This document shows positions 1 through 6,067 of a stretch of DNA of 21,464 nt, piece after piece (positions within the stretch are counted from its first letter, which is position 1; each line of letters starts with the position of its first letter). Below the pieces are notes generated by a model. That model searched no databases, was not told where the DNA came from, and saw only the letters and a list, made by a program, of their open reading frames with translations. Location of the stretch: assembly GCA_020025015.1 (NCBI GenBank), contig JAHHSV010000023.1, positions 1 to 21,464 of the forward strand, given 5' to 3'. The position numbers and the translations under genes are program-made. This DNA is from Anaeroplasmataceae bacterium (GTDB lineage: Bacteria; Bacillota_I; Bacilli_A; Acholeplasmatales; Anaeroplasmataceae).

Positions 1-79
1 TTATAACCTTTTCAATAAGCTTTATTATTGATAAGCTAAATATTAAACTAAAATCTAGTAAATTATCCATTAATTCTAA
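1..79. other. AT-rich flank, 3' exon side of group II intron; no gene assigned
   Basis: This is the sequence downstream of the intron on the - strand. It contains an AT-rich inverted repeat (TCAATAA at 12-18, TTATTGA at 25-31). A - strand ATG at 68-70 opens 23 codons to the window edge, but no Shine-Dalgarno precedes it and the peptide resembles nothing I recognise. A TTGAAA at the very edge could be the -35 box of a promoter outside the window. In many Bacillota secA follows hpf, but nothing here looks like the start of SecA. Confidence 0.4.
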
Positions 80-123
80 ATAGAGTAGAGAAGAGTTTTT
101 TAAAAAATTTTTTCCCTCCCATT

Positions 124-155
124 GCACCGTACGTACGGGTCTCGTATACGGCGCT
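124..155 (-). ncRNA. Group II intron domain V (catalytic hairpin)
   Basis: On the - strand this reads AGCGCCGTATACG, a short loop, then CGTACGTACGGTGC. The outer arms GCGCCGTA and TACGGTGC pair over 8 bp with one G-U, followed by a bulge and a short distal stem. This closely matches the domain V of class IIC introns such as that of Oceanobacillus iheyensis, and the catalytic AGC triad is present. Domain VI follows: GGGAGGG near 116-122 can pair with CTCTTCTC near 88-96 across an A/T-rich loop. Confidence 0.88.
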
Positions 156-165
156 ACATTTATAT

Positions 166-1482
166 TTAACACAAACTATTGAGATAATATTCGAAAGGGA
201 GAACCAATCCGGGTCTTCCTTTCTTTTTGTTTGGGGTAGCCAATAGTTTTGGACTAATCATAAAGTTTATGACATCTCCATTGCTTTTAGCGTACCAACC
301 TCTTCTAGAGTTTGCTACCTTGTATATGGATTCTTCATCGAAACCTAATTTGAATGTCTTATTTATTTTTGTAAGGTTTCTATAGATTGTTTTTATATTT
401 TTCCATTGTTTTAGAATAATACACCTAATCTTGTGCCTTAGCCATTCTCCAAATATTTTCATTTTCACTCTCATTTTACCAATGCGAAAATAGTTAATCC
501 AACCAATTACGATTTGGTTTACCTTAGTAAATGTTTCTCCCAGTGTTCTTGCGACTGCGTGTCTCCTTGATAAAACCTTTTTGATTTTCTCGTATAGTTT
601 CTTAACTCTATCATCACTTGGTTTCGGTTTCCAACCTTCTATTTCACTGTTCTTTAGGAATGTAAATCCTAGAAAGTTACTCTTTGTTGGTCTTACAACC
701 TTTGTTTTGGTAGCTGATACTTTTAAGAAAAGCTTTCTTTCCAACCAGTCAGTTACTGAACTCATAACCCTATTTGCCGACTTTTCACTCTTAACGAAAA
801 TATTACAATCATCAGCGTATCTTACAAAATGTAGCCCTCTATTTTCTAGTTCCTTATCAAACTTATCTAAATAAATATTTGAAAGTACTGGACTAAGTGG
901 TCCACCTTGCGGTACTCCGATAGTTGTTGATGCTACTAAGCCATTTCCCATTATACCAGCCTTTAAGAATGCTCGTATAAGGCTTAAGGTTTGTGAATCA
1001 TTAACCTTTTCTCTCAATATTGATATTAATTTATCGTGATTTACTGTATCAAAATATTTCTCGATATCTAAATCGACTACCCATTCATACCCTTCATCAA
1101 GATACTCTAATACCTTATTTATTGCCGTGTGACAGTCCCTACTCGGTCTAAAGCCATATGAGAAATCACTAAATACTGGTTCGTAAATTTCCATTAAAAC
1201 TTGACTTATAGCCTGTTGTATAACCCTATCAACTACAGTTGGTATTCCTAGAGGTCTCTTTTTACCATTAGGCTTAGGAATGTAGATCCTACGAACGGGT
1301 TGAGGTCTATATTTCTTACTAAGAATACTAGGCTTAATTTCCTTATAGAAATGTTCGTTAAAGTAGGCTTTAACCTCTAAAACTGACATTCCATCAACTC
1401 CACTAGCCCCCTTATTCTTAATAACTCGATTTAAGGCCTCGGCTACGTTTTGATGACTCAAAATCTCTTCAATTAATTTCAT
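166..1482 (-). CDS. ltrA: Group II intron reverse transcriptase/maturase
   Basis: This is the intron-encoded protein of 438 residues. It copies the spliced intron into DNA during retrohoming and helps the RNA fold and splice. Visible motifs are the RT0/RT1 region (NKGASGVDGM, then PKPNGKKRPLGIP), RT2-4 (YGFRPSRDCH, DLDIEKYFDTVNHD), the active site YADD near residue 221 and GVPQGGPLSP just before it. A maturase X domain follows (GWINYFRIG near residue 327). I see no HNH endonuclease motif after X, as expected for class C. The start is the ATG at 1482, eight bases after AAGGAGG. An upstream in-frame TTG at 1500 would place the Shine-Dalgarno inside the coding sequence and is rejected. The gene ends with TAG. 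No frameshift is seen. Confidence 0.93.
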   Translation of the reverse strand: MKLIEEILSHQNVAEALNRVIKNKGASGVDGMSVLEVKAYFNEHFYKEIKPSILSKKYRPQPVRRIYIPKPNGKKRPLGIPTVVDRVIQQAISQVLMEIYEPVFSDFSYGFRPSRDCHTAINKVLEYLDEGYEWVVDLDIEKYFDTVNHDKLISILREKVNDSQTLSLIRAFLKAGIMGNGLVASTTIGVPQGGPLSPVLSNIYLDKFDKELENRGLHFVRYADDCNIFVKSEKSANRVMSSVTDWLERKLFLKVSATKTKVVRPTKSNFLGFTFLKNSEIEGWKPKPSDDRVKKLYEKIKKVLSRRHAVARTLGETFTKVNQIVIGWINYFRIGKMRVKMKIFGEWLRHKIRCIILKQWKNIKTIYRNLTKINKTFKLGFDEESIYKVANSRRGWYAKSNGDVINFMISPKLLATPNKKKGRPGLVLPFEYYLNSLC

Positions 1483-1990
1483 TTGCTGCTCCTCCTTCAA
1501 TTCGTAGATTTATTCAAGACCATCCCTAGATACTTTACCATCTAGTTCATTTACGTTTAACTAGTTCTAGGCTGTTACTCTATGTCGGATTACTTGAGCA
1601 TTGCTCATAGTGATTCGCACTATATAAACATTAGGTCCTTCAGTATTTGGTTATGCCTACTATGACCTCAGCTGACTCCCTAACCATAAGCCTTTTTATC
1701 GGACAATATCAACGATATTGCGTTAGGGCCTCCCAGGGTAATTCACTAATCTTTCATTTTCCAACCTCTTAATTTACCGTTTTGGTTTTACGTTTGTCAT
1801 CGGACTTCAGTTTGTTATGAAACCTTATCCACCATTTGGCCTCATTAAGTTTCTGTTCGTAGGCTCGGAATTTTGCTATGTGCTTCCTTCATCTAATAAC
1901 ATTACTATTATTGACTTGCACTCCGCTACGCTAGCGACAAATACTCACGACTAGACTTTCACCAGTAAGATTAGTGCCTTGCCTGGCACA
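1483..1990 (-). ncRNA. Group II intron 5' ribozyme part (domains I-III), no gene
   Basis: About 500 bases without a plausible coding frame lie between the intron 5' end and the maturase ribosome binding site. The start GTGTGCCAGGCAAGGCAC and the AGTC-containing stretch just after it resemble domain I of class C introns. I did not fold the whole region, so the individual subdomains and the exon-binding sites are not assigned. Confidence 0.7.
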
Positions 1991-1993
1991 CAT

Positions 1994-2018
1994 AAAAAGC
2001 CCATCGCAAGATGGGCTT
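1994..2018 (-). terminator. Rho-independent terminator of hpf (group IIC intron target)
   Basis: A perfect hairpin AAGCCCATC / GATGGGCTT with a 4-base loop is followed on the - strand by five T residues. It begins 10 bases after the hpf stop codon. The intron starts two bases after the T tract, so the terminator itself is preserved. Confidence 0.93.
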
Positions 2019-2027
2019 AAATAATTA

Positions 2028-2576
2028 TTATTTAGTTTTAGTTTCAATAACAGCATAATCACCATCATCACGTAAATAAATTACATTAGTCTTATGCGTA
2101 TTCTTATCTAAATATACGAAGAAATCGTGACCCAATAATTCCATTTGGTCTATTGCTTCCTCTTTAGTCATAGGCTCAAGCTCTAATGTCTTATCTCTTA
2201 CTACCTTTGGCTTATCAAACTCAGCCTCAACTGAAGCCTCAGCTAGAGCTGCTACCTCTTTTACTGCTTCCTTTCCTGTTTTATCACGGAACTTAGTTTT
2301 ATATTTACGAACTTGCTTCATTAGCTTATCGATTGAGCAATCGATAGCAGCGTAAATATCCTTTTCCATTACCTCTGATCGAAGAATTGCTTTCTTGGTT
2401 GGTACAGTAATCTCAACCTTATGATATGTTGGATACACCTTACAAACAACTCGCGCCTGAAGATTAGGCTCATCCTCAAAGAATGCTTCAAGCTTTGCTA
2501 GCTTCTTAGCAGCATACTCCTCATTTGCCTTTGATGGTTGAAAACCATTTTTACCAATAACTTCTACCTTCAACAT
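2028..2576 (-). CDS. hpf: Ribosome hibernation promoting factor, long form
   Basis: This 182-residue protein belongs to the long HPF (YvyD-like) family. It binds the decoding centre of idle 30S subunits and joins two 70S ribosomes into an inactive 100S dimer. The N-terminal S30AE/RaiA-like domain covers about residues 1-100 (start MLKVEVIGKNG, later VCKVYPTYHKVEITV and DIYAAIDCSIDKLMKQVRKYK). A charged linker follows, then the C-terminal dimerisation domain (EEAIDQMELLGHDFFVYLDK to DGDYAVIETK). The ATG at 2576 is chosen because GAGGAG lies eight bases upstream; the in-frame GTG at 2585 overlaps that site. The gene has its own strong promoter and terminator, so it is probably a single-gene transcript under separate control. 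Confidence 0.96.
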   Translation of the reverse strand: MLKVEVIGKNGFQPSKANEEYAAKKLAKLEAFFEDEPNLQARVVCKVYPTYHKVEITVPTKKAILRSEVMEKDIYAAIDCSIDKLMKQVRKYKTKFRDKTGKEAVKEVAALAEASVEAEFDKPKVVRDKTLELEPMTKEEAIDQMELLGHDFFVYLDKNTHKTNVIYLRDDGDYAVIETKTK

Positions 2577-2616
2577 AAAAATCACTCCTCGCTCTAAAAA
2601 TTATTGGGAACAAATT

Positions 2617-2634
2617 TATTTACTTTAGTAAATA
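2617..2634. repeat. Palindrome in the hpf 5' leader (possible operator or hairpin)
   Basis: TATTTACT and AGTAAATA are perfect 8-bp arms around a TT centre. The palindrome sits just downstream of the predicted hpf transcription start (-10 box at 2651-2656) and upstream of the Shine-Dalgarno. It could be a regulator site or a small RNA hairpin. No specific regulator can be named from this sequence. Confidence 0.4.
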
Positions 2635-2650
2635 GTCTCTTCCTAAGTCT

Positions 2651-2679
2651 ATTATAGCATCTCATTAAAGCGTTTTCAA
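2651..2679 (-). promoter_or_regulatory. hpf promoter (SigA-type, extended -10)
   Basis: On the - strand TTGAAA (2674-2679), a 17-base spacer and TATAAT (2651-2656) preceded by TGC form a near-consensus extended -10 promoter. The -35 box lies within the last codons of the upstream ComF-like gene. Confidence 0.85.
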
Positions 2680-3039
2680 TAAAAATGACAGCACAAAAAT
2701 ATCACTATCTAGCAATTCTGAAACCATTGAATAAATTTGTATATCCTCTTCCTTAAAATAGTCAGTTATTATAACATAACCGATTTTTTTATTTAAAAGC
2801 TTAAAATAAAAACGACTATAAATATCTGAAAAATAATCTAAGCTAGTGCTTGGCAGGGAATCGAATACATTAATTTCTAATAGTCTTCTATTATTATCTA
2901 GTGGGATAACATTTAGTTTATACCCTATTTTAATTTGCTTTAAGCATTCATTACAAAAATAAATTTGTCTTTTTCTTTTAAATAGCTCACTAAAATGCCT
3001 TTCTTCAATAAAAAAATTATGACAGATTTTACAATACAT
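2665..3039 (-). CDS. Short ComF-like zinc-ribbon protein, phosphoribosyltransferase part missing
   Basis: A 124-residue protein whose first 35 residues carry two paired-cysteine knuckles (YCKICHNFF and FCNECLKQI). This is the zinc-ribbon layout at the N terminus of ComFC/GntX proteins, and comFC commonly sits just upstream of hpf in Bacillota. The rest keeps a ComFC-like flow (ending VIITDYFKEEDIQIYSMVSELL) but is about half the usual 220-240 residues and shows no phosphoribosyltransferase PRPP-binding motif. I infer a shortened or diverged ComF relative; its function is unknown. The start is the ATG at 3039, six bases after AGGAGG. The in-frame GTG at 3054 is rejected because the Shine-Dalgarno would lie inside the gene. 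Translation may be limited by the hairpin at 3042-3080. Confidence 0.55.
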   Translation of the reverse strand: MYCKICHNFFIEERHFSELFKRKRQIYFCNECLKQIKIGYKLNVIPLDNNRRLLEINVFDSLPSTSLDYFSDIYSRFYFKLLNKKIGYVIITDYFKEEDIQIYSMVSELLDSDIFVLSFLLKTL

Positions 3040-3041
3040 AA

Positions 3042-3080
3042 AAAACCTCCTCACTTATTTATAGTAAGAAAGGAGGTTTT
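3042..3080 (-). terminator. Terminator-like hairpin whose 3' arm is the Shine-Dalgarno of the next gene
   Basis: On the - strand AAAACCTCCT (3080-3071) and AGGAGGTTTT (3051-3042) form a perfect 10-bp stem. The 19-base loop can add a further CTTA/TAAG stem. The 3' arm runs into TTTTTT and then directly into the ATG of the ComF-like gene. The hairpin begins three bases after the DUF3137 stop codon. It looks like a rho-independent terminator, yet the same arm is the ribosome binding site of the next gene, so termination, or occlusion of translation on readthrough transcripts, are both possible. Confidence 0.75.
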
Positions 3081-3083
3081 ATT

Positions 3084-3965
3084 TTATTCATTTTGAAATT
3101 TTCCTTTATCTAGCTTAAATTCATTAATAATTGCCTGTGGAAGCATTAAATCAGATTCTAGCTTTCTTAAAGCCATTTCGGTAATTGGCTTATCACCTGG
3201 TACATCTAAGAAATTAACTCGAGAATTTATAGCAACATATAATTTATCTACTGTAAAGGCATAGCTAATTATTCCCTTGTAAATATTATTTAGGGCTAGA
3301 ATTTTTTCTATACATAAAGGCGTTAAAATTTGGAAGGCATACTCCTTATTAGTTGTATATAAAATATATTTTTCATTTAGCTCAATTGATTCTGATTCAA
3401 TTGTATCAAGGGCACATAAATTACTATGACGCTTAGGTACAATATAAAGCTCGCCCTTTAAATCAGCAGGATAATCAAATACCATAAACATACCCTTAAA
3501 ATAATCAAAATATTCAGTGTATGAATCTCCGTTTGGTAATATTCTAGTTCTTGCCTCCTGTAAGCTTAAATCACTAATTTCATATCTAACATTCTTATAG
3601 GTATCTACTATTAAATCCTCACCGTTCATTTTATCAGGCATCTTCAATAAATTAGAATATTCAACCTCACTTAGGCTAATTGAACCACTTCTATCATAGT
3701 AAACCTGAGGGCTACATATTTCCTTAATTAAATCATTAATAACAAAACTTTTAAAGTCCTCTACTGGATTTCTTTTATTTCCAATAAAGCCAACTAAAAT
3801 TAAAGCAATTCCTAGAATAACTAAAACAACTCCTGCAATGAAGCTAAATAATAAAACTACAAGCCCTATAACAAGTAAAGCAATTCCTAGGTATCCTAAA
3901 ATATGCTTTTTACTATTACTACCCTTTCTAGCTGCTTCAAATTCCTTAATCTTATTTGAATCCAT
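3084..3965 (-). CDS. DUF3137 family membrane protein, LemA partner
   Basis: A 293-residue protein with a short charged N terminus, then two adjacent hydrophobic segments at about residues 22-62 (ILGYLGIALLVIGLVVLLF and a second Val/Leu/Ile-rich stretch). A soluble C-terminal domain follows with the DUF3137-type motifs YFKGMFMVFDYP, GELYIVPKR and EKYILYTTNKEYAFQILTP. DUF3137 proteins are commonly encoded next to lemA, as here. Their molecular function is not established. The ATG at 3965 has GGGAGG four to five bases upstream. Terminators sit on both sides (after lemA and after this gene), so transcription reaches it by readthrough or from a promoter I could not see. Confidence 0.85.
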   Translation of the reverse strand: MDSNKIKEFEAARKGSNSKKHILGYLGIALLVIGLVVLLFSFIAGVVLVILGIALILVGFIGNKRNPVEDFKSFVINDLIKEICSPQVYYDRSGSISLSEVEYSNLLKMPDKMNGEDLIVDTYKNVRYEISDLSLQEARTRILPNGDSYTEYFDYFKGMFMVFDYPADLKGELYIVPKRHSNLCALDTIESESIELNEKYILYTTNKEYAFQILTPLCIEKILALNNIYKGIISYAFTVDKLYVAINSRVNFLDVPGDKPITEMALRKLESDLMLPQAIINEFKLDKGKFQNE

Positions 3966-3993
3966 ATTTCCTCCCTGTCTTTAATAAACAAAA

Positions 3994-4014
3994 AAGGTAG
4001 GGCTAGCCTACCTT
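3994..4014 (-). terminator. Terminator between lemA and the DUF3137 gene
   Basis: AAGGTAGG and CCTACCTT form an 8-bp stem with a 5-base loop. On the - strand a run of six T residues follows. It starts ten bases after the lemA stop codon and is likely a partial terminator that lowers expression of the DUF3137 gene. Confidence 0.85.
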
Positions 4015-4023
4015 ATGTTTTAA

Positions 4024-4602
4024 TTAAAAGCTAATTTCAACGTCTTTACGCTTAGATTCTTCAGCCTCAAAATATTCACGAGGTAAGAACTTGCTACCAG
4101 CGATAATGCTTGCTGGGAAAACCTTAATCGCCTTGTTATAGTTGGCTACATTAGAATTATAGTTGCTACGAGCTGCCTGTAAATTCTCTTCAATTTCAGA
4201 AATTTCATTTTGTAAGCGAATAAATAAGCCATCAGCCTTTAGGTTAGGATATTGCTCAACAACTAAATTTAACTGACGGGTAGCGTTAGTTAATTGCTCA
4301 CTGAATTCTGCCTTTTCCTTCATTGAAGCCTTAGCACCTGGATTACGCATTGCAACAATATTTGTTAGTGATTCACTCTCATGCTTTGCATAGCCCTTAA
4401 CAGTTGAAACCATCTTAGTTAAATCATCAAAACGTTTTGTTAAATAAACATCTATTCTAGATTCTGAATTATCAATATCCTCATTCATTCTTACAAATCT
4501 GTTTCTAGTAGAAATAAACCAGCCAATGATTGCAATAATCAAAATCAATACTACTGCAACAACAGCAATAGCTATAATTGTACCACTACTCATTAAAATC
4601 AT
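4024..4602 (-). CDS. lemA: LemA family membrane protein
   Basis: A 192-residue protein with an N-terminal transmembrane anchor (about residues 6-31, rich in Ile, Val and Ala). A long helical domain follows with the LemA landmarks RNRFVRMNEDIDNSESRIDVYLTKR, VKGYAKHES, QLNLVVEQYPNLKAD and the end motif AARSNYNSNVANYNKAIKVFPASIIA. LemA proteins form a coiled-coil bundle facing the cell exterior or periphery; their function is unsettled. The ATG at 4602 was chosen over the upstream GTG at 4638 because AAAGGA lies about nine bases before it and it starts directly at the anchor. A second ATG three codons later is also possible. Confidence 0.93.
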   Translation of the reverse strand: MILMSSGTIIAIAVVAVVLILIIAIIGWFISTRNRFVRMNEDIDNSESRIDVYLTKRFDDLTKMVSTVKGYAKHESESLTNIVAMRNPGAKASMKEKAEFSEQLTNATRQLNLVVEQYPNLKADGLFIRLQNEISEIEENLQAARSNYNSNVANYNKAIKVFPASIIAGSKFLPREYFEAEESKRKDVEISF

Positions 4603-4628
4603 ATTATCGAATTCCTTTCTTTTAGAAT

Positions 4629-4657
4629 ATTTTAACACTTTTAATATTTATTGGCAA
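4629..4657 (-). promoter_or_regulatory. lemA promoter
   Basis: On the - strand TTGCCA (4652-4657), a 17-base spacer and TAAAAT (4629-4634) form a reasonable SigA-type promoter directly after the metK stop codon. This would let lemA be transcribed apart from the long upstream cluster. Confidence 0.6.
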
Positions 4658-5812
4658 TTATTTTAATAATGTTTTAAATTCTTCTACCTTGTCTAGACGT
4701 TCCCAAGTGAAGTCCTTATCATCACGACCAAAGTGACCATAGCATGCAGTCTTTTTATAAATTGGGCGTTTTAAGTCTAAGGCATTAATAATTCCCTTTG
4801 GTGTTAATGGGAATAATTCTCTTACCTTGGCCTCAATTGATCTCTCATTAACCTTAGCTGTACCATAGGTTTCAACGTTAATAGATGTAGGCTCTGCTAT
4901 ACCAATTGCATATGATAATTGCACCTGACAACGACTAGCTAAACCAGCTGCAACAATATTCTTAGCAATATAACGAGCCATATAGCAAGCACTTCTATCC
5001 ACCTTTGATGGATCCTTACCACTAAATGCACCACCACCATGAGCTGCACTACCACCATAGGTATCAACAATTATTTTACGGCCTGTTAAGCCACAGTCAC
5101 CAGCTGGTCCACCAATAACAAATCTACCAGTTGGGTTAAAATAATATTTAGTGTTCTCATCTAATAATTCATGAGGAACAGTAGTCATTACTACCTCATT
5201 CTTTAAATCCTCAGCTAGCTTATTCATATCAACATTAGGATCATGCTGACTTGAAATAACGATAGTATCAATACGTTTAACTGTATCATCATCGTTATAT
5301 TCAACAGTAACCTGAGTTTTTCCATCTGGTCTTAAGTATGGTAAAACTCCATCCTTACGCACCTTTGTTAATTTTAAAGCAAGCTTTTGTGCTAAGGTTA
5401 TAGGTAAAGGCATATATTCCTTAGTTTCATTACATGCGTAACCAAACATAATACCTTGGTCACCAGCACCCTGCTCATGCTCAAATGCTTCATCGACACC
5501 CATTGCGATATCAGGTGATTGAGGATCAATAGCAACAAGAACAGCTAAGTTATCCGCGTCAAAGCCAAACTTACCTCTTGTATAACCAATTTCTCTAACT
5601 GTTTCTCTAACTACACTTTGTACATCCACATAATGGTTAGTAGTAATTTCACCAGCCACCATTACCATACCTGTTGTACACATTGTCTCACACGCAACAC
5701 GTCCATTAGGATCATGAGCTAAGACATCATCTAAAACTGCATCACTAATTTGGTCAGCGATTTTATCAGGATGACCTTCAGTTACTGCTTCTGATGTGAA
5801 AAATTTTGACAT
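4658..5812 (-). CDS. metK: S-adenosylmethionine synthetase
   Basis: A 384-residue cytoplasmic enzyme that makes S-adenosylmethionine from methionine and ATP. The family signatures are present: GHPDKIADQISDAVLDD near the N terminus, the hexapeptide-type loop GAGDQGIMFGYAC near residue 115, and the glycine-rich phosphate loop GGGAFSGKDPSKVDRSAC near residue 260. The length is typical. The ATG at 5812 lies one base past the stop of the preceding TSCPD gene, and the AAGGAGG site is inside that gene, so the two are probably translationally linked. SAM made here is the methyl donor for TrmK, encoded in the same cluster. No SAM riboswitch is seen upstream, as expected for a gene internal to an operon. 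Confidence 0.98.
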   Translation of the reverse strand: MSKFFTSEAVTEGHPDKIADQISDAVLDDVLAHDPNGRVACETMCTTGMVMVAGEITTNHYVDVQSVVRETVREIGYTRGKFGFDADNLAVLVAIDPQSPDIAMGVDEAFEHEQGAGDQGIMFGYACNETKEYMPLPITLAQKLALKLTKVRKDGVLPYLRPDGKTQVTVEYNDDDTVKRIDTIVISSQHDPNVDMNKLAEDLKNEVVMTTVPHELLDENTKYYFNPTGRFVIGGPAGDCGLTGRKIIVDTYGGSAAHGGGAFSGKDPSKVDRSACYMARYIAKNIVAAGLASRCQVQLSYAIGIAEPTSINVETYGTAKVNERSIEAKVRELFPLTPKGIINALDLKRPIYKKTACYGHFGRDDKDFTWERLDKVEEFKTLLK

Positions 5813-5813
5813 T

Positions 5814-6059
5814 TTACATTACCTCCTTAATTGCCTTTGTCAATTGATCTGCACATGATGTATTTCTAGCACCACATGTATTATTTTCTAATTTCTTTAC
5901 AACTGTTTCAAAATCTAGACCATCACAAAGCTTAGCAATTGCCTTTAAATTACCATTGCAGCCACCTGTAAAGGCTAAATTATAGATTTTTCCATTTTCA
6001 TAATCAAAATCTATTTTTCTACAACATACTCCCTTAGGAATATATTCCTTATGTTCCAT
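5814..6059 (-). CDS. Small TSCPD-domain protein (TIGR03905-like)
   Basis: An 81-residue cysteine-rich protein containing PKGVCCRKIDFDYENGKI, FTGGCNGNLKAIAKL and TCGARNTSCADQL. This is the layout of the stand-alone TSCPD family, related to the C-terminal domain of class II ribonucleotide reductase-like proteins. Four to five conserved cysteines suggest metal binding. The function is not known. The gene sits between a membrane protein (8-base gap) and metK (1-base gap), consistent with co-transcription. Confidence 0.85.
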   Translation of the reverse strand: MEHKEYIPKGVCCRKIDFDYENGKIYNLAFTGGCNGNLKAIAKLCDGLDFETVVKKLENNTCGARNTSCADQLTKAIKEVM

Positions 6060-6067
6060 AAATTCTC

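Larger units (their letters stand above)
80..1991 (-). mobile_element. Group IIC intron, full length, inserted after the hpf terminator
   Basis: Read on the - strand, the element starts at 1991 with GTGTGCCAGGC, the group II 5' consensus in its class C form. It ends near 80 with CTACTCTAT, the kind of AY end class C introns carry after domain VI. The 5' part (about 1991-1483) has no gene and should be ribozyme domains I-III. The maturase gene occupies domain IV, and domain V is recognisable at 124-155. Its 5' boundary lies seven bases after the stem of a rho-independent terminator, which is the established target preference of class C introns. Both ends and the reading frame look intact, so it may still be active. 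The 3' boundary is assigned by analogy with known IIC introns and could be off by a few bases. Confidence 0.88.

Noticed and set aside
1..70. Start of a - strand gene with ATG at 68-70
   Set aside because: Only 23 codons are visible, with no ribosome binding site and no resemblance to SecA or another expected neighbour.
581..874. Open frame of 97 codons on the + strand
   Set aside because: It lies entirely opposite the group II reverse transcriptase gene, has no ribosome binding site and no recognisable protein features.
1483..1500. Upstream TTG start for the reverse transcriptase
   Set aside because: The codons between TTG and ATG form the AAGGAGG ribosome binding site of the ATG at 1482, so they are not coding.
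4603..4638. GTG start 12 codons upstream for LemA
   Set aside because: The extension is charged, lies in the promoter/leader region and contains the Shine-Dalgarno for the ATG at 4602.
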